Notes: generated by a model from the sequence alone, not told the origin. A stretch of DNA of 64,000 bases from Parvibaculum sp039973015 (GCF_039973015.1 NZ_JBDWLT010000008.1:248001-312000), one strand, 5' to 3'; shown: positions 25,561 to 34,130, numbered from the stretch's first letter. Numbers and translations are program-made.

Positions 25561-26310
25561 TCATCCCGCCGCGCCGAGCTTCACCTTCAGCGCGTGCAGG
25601 TAAGTGCGGATGCGGTTCGCGTTCGCGCCCATGTCGCTGATGCCGACACGTGAGACCGAGCGCATATCGACCGCCGCGCCGTCGCCGCGTTCGGTGACGC
25701 GGATCGCGACATCGTCCTTGAAGTTCATGACGCGCGTCGTCGCCGTCGCTTCGATCATCCCCTCTGCGGGGTTGGAGGCGACGATTTCCCAGCCCATCTC
25801 GCGCGCGGTTTCGAGCGCGGCTTCATAGACCTTGCCGGGCTGCATGTCGATTTCGAGCGTCGTGAGGTCTGGATAGGCCTGCGCCTGCAACTCGGCGAGG
25901 TCCGCCGGTTCCGCCCGGTCGAGCGGGTTCGATGTGGTCCCGCGTTCGGCCACCACCGCGTCGAAGGCGGGCGGATTGTCGAGGTCGGTCGTGATGTCGT
26001 GGATGCCCGGCACTTTCGATCCCGCGATCATCGCCTGCCCGACAGGTGCCGCAACGAGAAGCCCGATCACCAGACCGGCGATTGCCGTGCGCACGCCGCT
26101 CCGCGACGACATGATGCTGATGATGAGTGCGACGGCGGAAACCACAGCGCCGATCAGGCCGATAGCCGCGCCACCTGCGAGGCCAAGCAGCGCCGGACGG
26201 AAGTCGATCACGCCGAAGCGATGACCGAGAATGCCGAGCGCGAGTATCACCAGGCCGAGGACGGATACCCTCAAGCCCCACACGGCAAGCCGCGACTTGT
26301 CACCTGTCAT
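25561..26310 (-). CDS. DUF1499-domain membrane protein
   Basis: This 249-residue protein has three hydrophobic segments in the first 110 residues (LRVSVLGLVILALGILG, LGLAGGAAIGLIGAVVSAV, AIAGLVIGLLVAAPVG) and a periplasmic or cytoplasmic C-terminal DUF1499 domain starting near PGIHDITTDLDNPPAF. That domain carries the usual YPDLTTLEIDMQPGKVY, WEIV and DDVAIRV motifs. DUF1499 function is unknown. It starts 73 bp upstream of the next gene on the same strand, so co-transcription with the acyl-CoA ligase before it is possible. Confidence 0.82.
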   Translation of the reverse strand: MTGDKSRLAVWGLRVSVLGLVILALGILGHRFGVIDFRPALLGLAGGAAIGLIGAVVSAVALIISIMSSRSGVRTAIAGLVIGLLVAAPVGQAMIAGSKVPGIHDITTDLDNPPAFDAVVAERGTTSNPLDRAEPADLAELQAQAYPDLTTLEIDMQPGKVYEAALETAREMGWEIVASNPAEGMIEATATTRVMNFKDDVAIRVTERGDGAAVDMRSVSRVGISDMGANANRIRTYLHALKVKLGAAG

Positions 26311-26382
26311 GGTGTTCTGTTCTTTCGTTGCGGCGGACGGGGTGTCCGCCGGGATGTGGTTTGCCTTGCCCGGCGCGCCTTT

Positions 26383-28023
26383 CTACTCGGCAGCGGTTGC
26401 CGTCGGCAGCGTATAGTCCTTGAACGTCTCGCGCAGCGCGAGCTTCTGGATCTTGCCCGTCGCCGTGTGCGGGATTTCGTCCACGAAGACCACGTCGTCC
26501 GGCATCCACCACTTGGCGATCTTGCCTTCCATGTAGCGCAGGATGTCGTCCTTGGTTGGGCTTTCGCCCTCGTTCGGCACGATGATCAGCAGCGGGCGTT
26601 CGTCCCATTTGGGATGCACGATGCCGATAACGGCGGCTTCCGCGACCTTCGGGTGACCGACCGCGAGGTTCTCGATCTCGATGGAGGAAATCCATTCACC
26701 GCCGGACTTGATGACGTCCTTCGCGCGGTCCGTGATCTGCATGTAGCCCTGTTCGTCGATGGTCGCGACGTCGCCCGTGTCGAACCAGCCATCCTCATCG
26801 AGAATATTGCCGCCCTCGCCCTTGAGATAGGCGCCGGCGACGGCCGGTCCGCGCACCATCAGGTGGCCGAAGGCCTTGCCGTCGGAGGGAAGCTCGTTGC
26901 CGTCGTCGTCCGTAATCTTCATCTCGACCGTATAGATCGCGCGGCCCTGCTTCACCTTCACGTCGATCTGCTTTTCGAGATCCCACTCGTCCATGCCCGC
27001 CTTCAGCGCGCCGAGCGTGCCCATGGGCGACATTTCCGTCATGCCCCAGGCGTGGAAGACCTTCACATCGTACTTGTCCTCGAAGACCTCGATCATGGAG
27101 CGCGGCGCAGCCGAGCCGCCGATCACCACGCGCTCGAGCTTCGGCAGTTCCGATTTCGTCTTTTCGAGATATTGCAGCAGCATCAGCCAGACGGTCGGCA
27201 CAGCCGCCGTCACGGTCACGCCTTCCTTGTCGAGAAGCTCATAGATGCTCTCGCCATCCATGTTCGCGCCGGGCATGACGAGCTTCGCGCCGACAGCGGG
27301 CGCGGCGAAGGCAATGCCCCAGGCATTCGCGTGGAACATCGGCACCACGGGCAGGATCGCGTCCGCCGATTTCATGCCGAGCGCGTCGCCCATGTTCGCC
27401 GCCATCGAATGCAGCACGTTGGAGCGGTGCGAATAGAGGACGCCCTTGGGGTTGCCCGTCGTGCCCGACGTGTAGCAGAGGCCGCAAGCCGCGTTCTCGT
27501 CCACTTCCGTCCATTTGAACTCGCCGTCTTCCGCCTCCACGATCTCCTCGAAGCAGAGCGCGTTCGGGAGTTTCGTCTCGGGCATGTGGGCCTTGTCCGT
27601 CATGATGACATAGGCCTTCACGTTGGGCAGCTTGTCGGCGATCCCTTCGAGGATCGGCACGAAGGTCAGGTCGAGGAAGATGACCTTATCTTCCGCGTGA
27701 TTGATGATGTAGATGAGCTGTTCGGCGAAGAGGCGCGGGTTCAGCGTGTGGCAGACCGCGCCCATCCCCATGATGCCGTACCAGGCTTCGAGGTGGCGCG
27801 CCGTGTTCCAGGCCATGGTCGCGACGATGTCGCCTTCCTTGATGCCGAGCCGCGTCAGCGCCTGCGCGACCTTGCGCGCCCTCAGATGCACTTCCCTGTA
27901 GGTGGTGCGCGCGATCGGACCCTCGACGGTCCGTGTCACGATTTCCCGGTCGCCATGAAAGCGGGCGGCGTGGTCGATAATGCTCGTCACGCGCAGCGGC
28001 CAGTCCTGCATCAATCCCTGCAT
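26383..28023 (-). CDS. Long-chain acyl-CoA synthetase (FadD-like)
   Basis: This 546-residue ANL-family ligase has the motifs CYTSGTTGNPKGVLYSHR, WGMTEMSPMGTL, WFDTGDVATIDEQGYMQITD and HTATGKIQKLALRE, where the last carries the adenylation lysine. The layout matches medium- to long-chain fatty-acyl-CoA ligases (close in style to AlkK). It activates fatty acids for beta-oxidation. The start at 28023 has GAGGAAACG upstream; the longer in-frame start at 28116 is rejected. It may share a transcript with the DUF1499 gene. With the other ligase at 21.9 kb, the window shows strong fatty-acid activation capacity. Confidence 0.9.
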   Translation of the reverse strand: MQGLMQDWPLRVTSIIDHAARFHGDREIVTRTVEGPIARTTYREVHLRARKVAQALTRLGIKEGDIVATMAWNTARHLEAWYGIMGMGAVCHTLNPRLFAEQLIYIINHAEDKVIFLDLTFVPILEGIADKLPNVKAYVIMTDKAHMPETKLPNALCFEEIVEAEDGEFKWTEVDENAACGLCYTSGTTGNPKGVLYSHRSNVLHSMAANMGDALGMKSADAILPVVPMFHANAWGIAFAAPAVGAKLVMPGANMDGESIYELLDKEGVTVTAAVPTVWLMLLQYLEKTKSELPKLERVVIGGSAAPRSMIEVFEDKYDVKVFHAWGMTEMSPMGTLGALKAGMDEWDLEKQIDVKVKQGRAIYTVEMKITDDDGNELPSDGKAFGHLMVRGPAVAGAYLKGEGGNILDEDGWFDTGDVATIDEQGYMQITDRAKDVIKSGGEWISSIEIENLAVGHPKVAEAAVIGIVHPKWDERPLLIIVPNEGESPTKDDILRYMEGKIAKWWMPDDVVFVDEIPHTATGKIQKLALRETFKDYTLPTATAAE

Positions 28024-28226
28024 GGGTCTCGTTTCCTCATTTCCTGAAGTGACGCCGGGTTTTCCCGGCCTTATCCCCGTTTGGGTCAGTCTAGCGGCGA
28101 AGCCCCCGGCGGACAACGCTTGCCCTCATGCCCGCCCCCCGAATCCTTGCCTCGCATGGCCTTGCCCCCTCTAATGGGCGGCAAAACGGCAAATCGCCAA
28201 AGCACATCGAAACAGGGAGTTTCCCC

Positions 28227-29684
28227 ATGACCGAGCTTCATTTCCGGTCCGCCTCCGACCTCGGCCGGATCATCCGCCGCCGCGAGCTGTCGAGCGTGGA
28301 GCTCACCGGCCACTACATCTCGCGGATCGAGAAGCTCGACGGCAAGACCAATGCCGTCATCGCCCGCGATTTCGACCGCGCCATGACACTCGCGAAGGAA
28401 GCCGACGAGGCCTTCGCCCGCGACGAGATCAAGGGGCCGCTCCACGGCCTGCCCTTCACCATCAAGGATGCCTATGAAGTCGAGGGCATCGTCTCCACGG
28501 GCGGCGCCCCGGTCTGGAAGGACCATGTGCCCGCGAAGAGCGCCACCGCGGTCGAGCGGCTCCAGCGCGCGGGCGCCATCGTCATGGGCAAGACCAACGT
28601 CCCCTACCTTTCCGGCGACCTCCAGACCTATAACGACATCTACGGCACGACGAACAACCCCTGGGCGCTCGACTGCGGCCCCGGCGGCTCGTCTGGCGGG
28701 TCCGCCGCCTCGCTCGCGGCGGGCTTCACGGCGGCCGAGTTCGGCTCCGATATCGGCGGCTCGATCCGCACCCCCGCCCATCTCTGCGGCGTCTTCGGCC
28801 ACAAGCCGAGCTTCGACATCGTGCCGAAGCGCGGCCATCTCTCGCCGCCGCCCGGTGCCTTGTCCGAAGGCGATCTCTCGGTCGCGGGCCCGCTCGCCCG
28901 CAGCGCCGAGGATCTCCGCCTCCTCCTCTCCCTCACCGCCGGGCCCGACTGGGCGGATGCGGCGGGCTGGAAGCTCGACCTTCCCGCGCCGCGCGCGACG
29001 AAGCCACGCGAGCTTCGCGTCGCCGTCTGGATCGAAGACGAGTTCTGCGACATCGACGCGGAAAGCGCCGAGCTTCTCATCAATGCGGCCAAGGCGCTCG
29101 AAGCCTCCGGCGCCAGCGTCGACTGGAACGCACGGCCCGACTTCACGCTGGCTGACATCACCGAGTGCTATCTCATCCTGCTCCATTCGCAGATCGGCGC
29201 CGGCATGCCGCAAAGCATCCGCGATCACTGGGCCGAAATGAAAAAGGGCTTCGCCGCGGACGACAAGAGCCATCAGGCGCTGCAAGCCATCGGCGGCACG
29301 CTCTCGCTCGCCGAGCGCGCCATCTGGAAGGAACGCCAAGCCCAGTTCCGCTGGAAGTGGCACAACTTCTTCAAAAGCTACGATGTCGTGCTCGCGCCGG
29401 TGCTGATGCGCCCCGCCTTCGAGCACAATCACGACAGCAACTGGCACAAGCGCGCGCTCGAAGTGAACGGCGTCATGCGGCCCTACATGGATGTGCTGGT
29501 CTGGGCGGGCCCCGCCGTCGTCTCCTATCTCCCGGCCTCCGTCGCGCCGGTCGGCGTCACGAGCGCGGGCAAACCCGTCGGCATCCAGATCATCGGCCCG
29601 CACTTGGAGGACTACACGACCATCGAGGTCGCGGCGATGTTCGAGGATATTCTCGGCGGGTTTACACCGCCCGATGGGTGGTGA
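28227..29684 (+). CDS. Amidase-signature family enzyme
   Basis: This 485-residue amidase has the Ser-cisSer-Lys triad typical of the family: Lys80 in LPFTIKDAY, Ser155 in the glycine-rich GPGGSSGGSAAS, and Ser179 in SDIGGSIRTPA. The enzyme hydrolyses amides to acid and ammonia; substrate is unknown. GGGAG precedes the ATG at 28227. Its stop overlaps the next gene by 11 bp, which suggests translational coupling. It is divergent from the fatty-acyl ligase. Confidence 0.9.
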   Translation: MTELHFRSASDLGRIIRRRELSSVELTGHYISRIEKLDGKTNAVIARDFDRAMTLAKEADEAFARDEIKGPLHGLPFTIKDAYEVEGIVSTGGAPVWKDHVPAKSATAVERLQRAGAIVMGKTNVPYLSGDLQTYNDIYGTTNNPWALDCGPGGSSGGSAASLAAGFTAAEFGSDIGGSIRTPAHLCGVFGHKPSFDIVPKRGHLSPPPGALSEGDLSVAGPLARSAEDLRLLLSLTAGPDWADAAGWKLDLPAPRATKPRELRVAVWIEDEFCDIDAESAELLINAAKALEASGASVDWNARPDFTLADITECYLILLHSQIGAGMPQSIRDHWAEMKKGFAADDKSHQALQAIGGTLSLAERAIWKERQAQFRWKWHNFFKSYDVVLAPVLMRPAFEHNHDSNWHKRALEVNGVMRPYMDVLVWAGPAVVSYLPASVAPVGVTSAGKPVGIQIIGPHLEDYTTIEVAAMFEDILGGFTPPDGW

Positions 29685-30105
29685 GGTTCAGCTTGTGCTT
29701 CCGACCCGCATAGAACTTGTCACCAATGACGCGGACAAGCTTCTTGTCCTCGAAGATATCGAGCGTTTCTCCGACGGAAGCGGCTGGAAGGCGTTGCTCC
29801 GCGTTCGCTCTGGATGGCTGGCATTCGAGCACGACCTCTACTTCTCCGAAAAGCATCTGGCCAGTGCGATATCGAGTCTTGCGACGATGTCCCGTAACGG
29901 GCACGCAATTGCGAAACTCACGGGAACCTGGGAGCCGGACTTCCTCTGTCTCGAACTACATACCTTGGGTCATGTCGAAGTCAGGGGCGAAATTGGACAC
30001 GGTGATTCCTGGAAGCAGATAGTGCGTTTTTCATTTCAAACCGATCAGACGGTGATAGCGCCCTTGATGCGTGACCTCAGCGCGCTCCTTCACACCGGTA
30101 TTTAG
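29674..30105 (+). CDS. Small protein resembling DUF6228/WapI-type immunity proteins
   Basis: This 143-residue soluble protein has alternating beta strands (WKALLRVRSGWLAFEHDLYF), a helix (SEKHLASAISSLATM), then WEPDFLCLELHTLGHVEV, a WKQIVRFSFQ strand and a C-terminal helix. This order and the D/E-x-L-GHV motif resemble the DUF6228 or WapI-type immunity proteins that neutralise polymorphic toxins; no toxin gene is next to it. The ATG overlaps the amidase stop by 11 bp. Base composition looks less GC-rich than its neighbours, which hints at transfer. The assignment is from pattern only. Confidence 0.5.
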   Translation: MGGEVQLVLPTRIELVTNDADKLLVLEDIERFSDGSGWKALLRVRSGWLAFEHDLYFSEKHLASAISSLATMSRNGHAIAKLTGTWEPDFLCLELHTLGHVEVRGEIGHGDSWKQIVRFSFQTDQTVIAPLMRDLSALLHTGI

Positions 30106-30142
30106 GCAAAATCGTCATGGCCCGGCCTCTCCGTTTCTTCCC

Positions 30143-30312
30143 ACCCTCCCCCTGAGGGAGGGTCGAAAAACTCAAACGCAGTGCAGGGTTTTTCGGGGAG
30201 GGGTAAGCGAGAGCGTTCGGCGCATAACCGGAAGCGCGCAATTTGACGATGGCGGAGAACCCCTCCCCTGAAAATCCTGACGGATTTTCAGACCCTCCCA
30301 CAGGGGGAGGGT
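30143..30312. repeat. Multi-hairpin intergenic repeat element (type ACCCTCC...GGAGGGT)
   Basis: This 170-bp stretch carries nested inverted repeats: ACCCTCCC palindromes at both ends (30143-30163, 30292-30312), CGAAAAAC with GTTTTTCG (30164-30171, 30188-30195), GGGGAGGGGT with ACCCCTCCCC (30195-30204, 30259-30268), and TGAAAATCC with GGATTTTCA (30269-30290). No open frame of note is present. A related palindrome pair recurs at 32258-32434. It fills most of the gene-free stretch 30106-30414; the remaining 100 bp before the aminotransferase holds only its leader and GAGGAG ribosome-binding site. Confidence 0.75.
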
Positions 30313-30414
30313 GGTCCAGACGATAAGCGCAGAGACCTACCGCCCTTTGACACCACCCGCTCCCCCTCCCATTATGCCGCCAAGCCGCACAATGAAAATC
30401 CGAGGAGCTCCCCG

Positions 30415-31800
30415 ATGAGCCTGTCCAACGCCGCCGTTCGCGATATCGAAACGCTTGTCCATCCCTACACCAATCTCGACACGTTCCGCGAGACGGGCCC
30501 GATGATCATCGAGCGCGGCGAGGGTATCTATGTCTTCGACAATGGCGGCAACAAATATATCGAGGGCCTTGCCGGTCTGTGGTGCACCTCGCTCGGCTAT
30601 AACGAGCAGGAGCTGATCGACGCCGCCACCGAGCAGATGCGCCAGATCCCCTTCACGCATACCTTCGGCGGCAAGAGCCATGAGCGCGCGGCGGAAGCGG
30701 CCGAACGGCTCAAGGCCATCGCGCCGCACGCCGCCTCCAAGGTTCTCTTCTGCGGTTCGGGTTCGGAAGCGAACGACCAGCAGATGAAGCTCGTCTGGTA
30801 CTACAACAATGCGAAGGGCCGCCCGAACAAGAAGAAGTTCATTTCCCGCACGCGTGGCTATCACGGCGTCACCGTGGCTTCCGCCTCGCTCACGGGCCTG
30901 CCCGCCAACCACCGCGACTTCGACCTGCCGATCGAGGGCGTGCTCCACACTGACTGCCCGCATTACTACCGCTACGCGGAGCCGGGCGAAACGGAAGACG
31001 AGTTCACGACGCGGCTCGCGAAGAACCTCGAAGACCTCATCATAAAAGAAGACCCGGATACGGTCGCGGCCTTCATCGCCGAGCCGATCATGGGGGCCGG
31101 CGGCGTCATCATTCCGCCCGCCGGTTACTTCGAGAAGATCCAGGCGGTGCTGAAGAAATACGACATCTATTTCATCGCCGATGAAGTCATCTGCGGCTTC
31201 GGCCGCACGGGCAACATGTTCGGTTCGGAAACATTCGGCATGAAGCCCGACTCGATCTCCGTCGCCAAGGCGCTCTCATCCGCCTATTTCCCCATCGCCG
31301 CCGTCACGGTCGGCGAGGAGATGTTCCAGGCGATGATCGACGAGAGCAAGAAGATCGGCGTCTTCGGCCACGGCTACACCTATACCGCCCATCCGGTCGG
31401 CGCCGCCGTCGCCGCGAAGACGCTGGAGATCTACGAGAAGCGCAACATCGTCGGCCATGTGCGCGGCCTCGCGCCGCGCTTCGAGGGCCATGTCGAGCGC
31501 CTCGCCGAGCATCCCCTCGTCGGTCATGCCCGCGCCAAGGGCCTTATTGGCGCCATCGAACTCGTCGCCGACAAGTCGGACAAGCGCTCCTTCGATCCCA
31601 AGGCCGGCATCGGCGCCGCCGTTGTCGCCGCCGCGCAGCGCAACGGGCTCATCCTCCGCGCGCTGGCGGGCGACATCGTCGCCTTCTGCCCGCCGCTCAT
31701 CATCACGCTCGAACAGGTCGAGGAAATGTTCGCCGCCGTCCACAAGGCGCTCGACGAAGTCGAGGCGATGGTGAAGAAGGACAATCTCCGCGCAGCCTGA
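30415..31800 (+). CDS. Class III omega-aminotransferase
   Basis: This 461-residue PLP-dependent enzyme of the omega-amino acid:pyruvate / diamine group has FCGSGSEANDQQMKL as the phosphate cup, RTRGYHGVT, AEPIMGAGGVI, IADEVICGFGRTG with the pyridine-binding Asp, and Lys285 as the Schiff-base lysine in SVAKALSSAYFP. It moves an amino group between a terminal amine and a keto acid. GAGGAG precedes the ATG. A small gene begins 12 bp after the stop and is probably co-transcribed. Substrate cannot be predicted. Confidence 0.9.
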   Translation: MSLSNAAVRDIETLVHPYTNLDTFRETGPMIIERGEGIYVFDNGGNKYIEGLAGLWCTSLGYNEQELIDAATEQMRQIPFTHTFGGKSHERAAEAAERLKAIAPHAASKVLFCGSGSEANDQQMKLVWYYNNAKGRPNKKKFISRTRGYHGVTVASASLTGLPANHRDFDLPIEGVLHTDCPHYYRYAEPGETEDEFTTRLAKNLEDLIIKEDPDTVAAFIAEPIMGAGGVIIPPAGYFEKIQAVLKKYDIYFIADEVICGFGRTGNMFGSETFGMKPDSISVAKALSSAYFPIAAVTVGEEMFQAMIDESKKIGVFGHGYTYTAHPVGAAVAAKTLEIYEKRNIVGHVRGLAPRFEGHVERLAEHPLVGHARAKGLIGAIELVADKSDKRSFDPKAGIGAAVVAAAQRNGLILRALAGDIVAFCPPLIITLEQVEEMFAAVHKALDEVEAMVKKDNLRAA

Positions 31801-31811
31801 AAGGCCGGTTC

Positions 31812-32234
31812 ATGACCCGCGAAATCCGTTTTCAGCTCATCTTCGAGGGTAAGGCCTCGCCGGAAGACGAGATGGGCCGCCGCATGAATGTCGAGACGGA
31901 GGCGATCCTCCAGCCCGGCGCCATCGAGGCGCAGGTTGCGGGTGGTGCGGCCACGGCGAAGTGCAATGCCGTGGTCGAGAACGACGATTATGGCGGCTTC
32001 TCGGAAACGGGCGAGATCGTCTTTGGCGGCGGCTCGCTCTTCTATACGAGCACGGGGGACGGGAGCCTTGGCGAAACGCCGGACCCTGCGGTCCAGCTCG
32101 GCCATGTCACCTTCCGCGTCGAGCGCGGCACCGGCATCTTCATGGGCGCCAGCGGCTACATCGTCTCCGCCTTCACCGTGAACGAGGACGCCCGCGTCCG
32201 CGACAGCCAGAGCGCGGTCGTTTTCGTGGGGTGA
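31812..32234 (+). CDS. Hypothetical beta-rich protein
   Basis: This 140-residue soluble protein has no signal peptide or membrane helix. The sequence is almost all short strands separated by glycine turns (GGFSETGEIVFGGGSLFYTS, LGHVTFRVERGTGIFMGASG). It somewhat recalls DUF3237-like or allene-oxide-cyclase barrels, but key residues cannot be confirmed. It lies 12 bp after the aminotransferase and is probably in the same transcript. No family is claimed. Confidence 0.6.
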   Translation: MTREIRFQLIFEGKASPEDEMGRRMNVETEAILQPGAIEAQVAGGAATAKCNAVVENDDYGGFSETGEIVFGGGSLFYTSTGDGSLGETPDPAVQLGHVTFRVERGTGIFMGASGYIVSAFTVNEDARVRDSQSAVVFVG

Positions 32235-32257
32235 AGGTGATTTTCAATGCGATCTCT

Positions 32258-32434
32258 CTTCCCACCCTCCCCCTGCGGGAGGGTGGGAAGAAGCAATGCT
32301 AGATCCGTAGTCGCGGGGAGAGTTTTGAACGCCACCACACCCAAAAATGTCACCCCGCCCCAAACGGCCTGCTTTCGACCGTGTTTCGTGGACAAGTTGA
32401 GAAAGGGCCGTTTGACCCTCCCCGAGGGGAGGGT
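32258..32434. repeat. Pair of ACCCTCC palindromes, second copy of the intergenic repeat type
   Basis: The left hairpin (32258-32290) has perfect 14-bp arms starting CTTCCCACCCTCCC around CCTGC. The right one (32415-32434) is the 20-bp palindrome ACCCTCCCCGAGGGGAGGGT. The 124 bp between them lacks a gene. The ends match those of 30143-30312, so the pair looks like a dispersed REP/MITE-like family in this genome. Confidence 0.7.
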
Positions 32435-32456
32435 AGGTGGGACCGTCGTCGCAGAC

Positions 32457-33212
32457 TCAAACGTGCTGGCCGCCATTGATCTGGATTTCGGTGCCGTTGA
32501 CGTAGCTCGACTGATCCGTACACAGAAAATAGATCGTCCGCGCCACTTCCTCGGGCGTGCCGAGGCGCTGCATCGGAATTTCGGCGACGATCTTGTCCGT
32601 CCCCGGCGACAATATCGCCGTGTCGATCTCGCCGGGCGCAATCGCGTTCACGCGCACGCCGAGCCGTCCGAACTCGGATGCCATTTCGCGCGTCAGCGCG
32701 GCGAGCGCCGCTTTCGAGGTCGCATAGGCGGAGCCTGCGAAGGGGTGTACGCGCTCGCCCGCGATCGAGGTCACGTTGACGACCGACCCCTGCGCCGCTT
32801 TCAGCTCTTCCACGAGGCCGCGCGCCAGCATCACCGGCGCAAAGAAATTCACCTGAAAGACCTGCGTCCAGGTATCGACATCCGTATCGAAAACGCCGAG
32901 CCGGGAGCCGCCCGTTCCCTTGGGCGAAATCGCCGCATTGTTCACCAGCGCGTTCAGCCGGCCACCCTGATCCTTCAGCCGCTCGCGCATCTCGGCAATG
33001 GCGGCTTCCGTATTCTTCACATCGGCAAGGTCCACCTGGATGTGATCTTCCGGGCCCGCTTCCCAGGGGCAGTCCTCCGGGAAAGGATGACGCGAACAGG
33101 TGATCACGCGCCAGCCCGCGCTCGAAAAGCGCTTTACCGTCGCATGGCCGATGCCCCGGCTCGCACCGGTCAGGATCAGTGTCTTGCGCTCTGCATTGTC
33201 AATTTGTGTCAT
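32457..33212 (-). CDS. Short-chain dehydrogenase/reductase
   Basis: This 251-residue classical SDR has the NAD(P) loop TGASRGIGHA, the NNAA segment, the catalytic Ser in VVNVTSIAG and Y-x3-K in YATSKAAL, and a C-terminal NGTEIQINGGQHV. The arrangement is close to FabG-like 3-oxoacyl reductases. It oxidises or reduces an alcohol/ketone pair; substrate unknown. It is separated from the upstream gene by the divergent start of the HTH gene region on the same strand (33260). Confidence 0.88.
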   Translation of the reverse strand: MTQIDNAERKTLILTGASRGIGHATVKRFSSAGWRVITCSRHPFPEDCPWEAGPEDHIQVDLADVKNTEAAIAEMRERLKDQGGRLNALVNNAAISPKGTGGSRLGVFDTDVDTWTQVFQVNFFAPVMLARGLVEELKAAQGSVVNVTSIAGERVHPFAGSAYATSKAALAALTREMASEFGRLGVRVNAIAPGEIDTAILSPGTDKIVAEIPMQRLGTPEEVARTIYFLCTDQSSYVNGTEIQINGGQHV

Positions 33213-33259
33213 GGCCGCAATCTAGAGGAAGCGCCCCCTATGCGCCAGCGGTTGCGGAG

Positions 33260-33775
33260 CTACACGGCGACCCGGCGCTGCTGCACGGCCAACCGCTCGC
33301 TCTGAAGCCGCGCATTGATCTCCGCCGCGGCAAGCGAGGCTTCGAGCAGTTCCCCCTCCACCGCCACGCCCTTTTCATCGCGAAGCCAAAGAAGGACATC
33401 ATAGAGGTGCCAGACATCCGGCGCGCCCACATGAACCGGATGCGGGAATGAAACGTCCTTGCCGGCTGCATATTTCTGCATGTTCTGCCGCGTATAGCCC
33501 AGCATCTCGGCCATATCGCTGAGATTGACGAGGTCGGGCTTTGCCTCGACCAGCTCCGCGCCGCGCAGGGCCTCGCGAACCTCGCGCCATGCCGACGCCA
33601 TTGCCTGCCCGGCGCTTGCCGCATCCCGCGAGAAGCTCAGGGCAATTCTGTCCCGCTTGCCCACACCGACAATCGCATCGTCGCAGCCTGCCTCGAACAA
33701 CGCATTGACGATGTCGTCGGGATCGCCGAAAGGCGCCACGAGAGAAAAGATCAACTCGAACTCATAAACGGACAT
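33260..33775 (-). CDS. HTH protein, probable antitoxin/regulator of a HicAB-like module
   Basis: This 171-residue protein has two parts. Residues 1-75 form a small alpha/beta domain (YEFELIFSLV, ALSFSRDAASAGQAMASAWR) reminiscent of the partly degraded RNase-H-like domain of HicB. Residues about 83-106 (VNLSDMAEMLGYTRQNMQKY) are a helix-turn-helix of the AlpA/MerR-like type. It starts 12 bp after the small HicA-like gene on the same strand and would be co-translated with it. Small toxin-like gene first and larger DNA-binding partner second is the hicA-hicB order. Function is inferred from this organisation. Confidence 0.6.
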   Translation of the reverse strand: MSVYEFELIFSLVAPFGDPDDIVNALFEAGCDDAIVGVGKRDRIALSFSRDAASAGQAMASAWREVREALRGAELVEAKPDLVNLSDMAEMLGYTRQNMQKYAAGKDVSFPHPVHVGAPDVWHLYDVLLWLRDEKGVAVEGELLEASLAAAEINARLQSERLAVQQRRVAV

Positions 33776-33787
33776 CGTCTTTTCCCG

Positions 33788-34045
33788 CTATTCCCTGCTG
33801 TCCTGCATGTATTTGCAATGATCGATCAAACGCCGGATCTGCCTCGCGTGGTTCTCTGCGGATCGCGGCGTACTCCAGATCGAAAACTGGCAGAACTCGC
33901 CACACCGGCAGGTCTCGTCGTTCCAGGGGCAGCGCAGATAGCCGAAGCAGTGCCCCCTTCCCTTCACGAAGGTCCAGCCGGCCTCTTCCGCGTGGCGAAT
34001 AGCCTGTTCGATATCCTTGTGCGGATGGCGCGATCGTCCGGCCAT
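33788..34045 (-). CDS. HicA-like small Cys-rich protein, candidate toxin
   Basis: This 85-residue basic protein has a HicA-style beginning: a helix DIEQAIRHAEEAGW, a strand TFVKG and a GRGH turn in place of the catalytic G-S-H of HicA (His32). It then differs: RCPWNDETCRCGEFC holds four cysteines (39, 46, 48, 52) that could bind zinc, followed by IWSTP and a helix HARQIRRLIDH. I infer a dsRBD-fold RNA-binding toxin related to HicA. The transcript would begin about 7 nt before the ATG, so translation is nearly leaderless and no ribosome-binding site is seen. Toxicity is untested. Confidence 0.55.
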   Translation of the reverse strand: MAGRSRHPHKDIEQAIRHAEEAGWTFVKGRGHCFGYLRCPWNDETCRCGEFCQFSIWSTPRSAENHARQIRRLIDHCKYMQDSRE

Positions 34046-34058
34046 ATTGCCTCATGGA

Positions 34059-34095
34059 ATGATAGGGAATTCGATTTGGTTGTCAAGTGACAACC
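34059..34095 (-). promoter_or_regulatory. Promoter and palindromic operator of the HicA-like module
   Basis: On the minus strand a consensus -35 TTGACA (34081-34086) and a -10 TATCAT (34059-34064) are 16 bp apart. The -35 lies inside the perfect inverted repeat GGTTGTC-AAGT-GACAACC (34078-34095), a suitable operator for autorepression by the HTH partner. The expected transcript start is near 34052, against an ATG at 34045. Confidence 0.75.
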
Positions 34096-34130
34096 TGCGG
34101 GTATTGGGTCACCAGAGGGGCAATCTTCCC

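Noticed and set aside
25999..28047. Plus-strand 682-codon frame
   Set aside because: It is antisense to the DUF1499 and acyl-CoA ligase genes, both of which have clear motifs.
34045..34055. A longer start upstream at 34055 for the frame next to the HicA-like gene
   Set aside because: It opens a different frame without motifs, while the frame from 34045 has the GRGH and Cys pattern.
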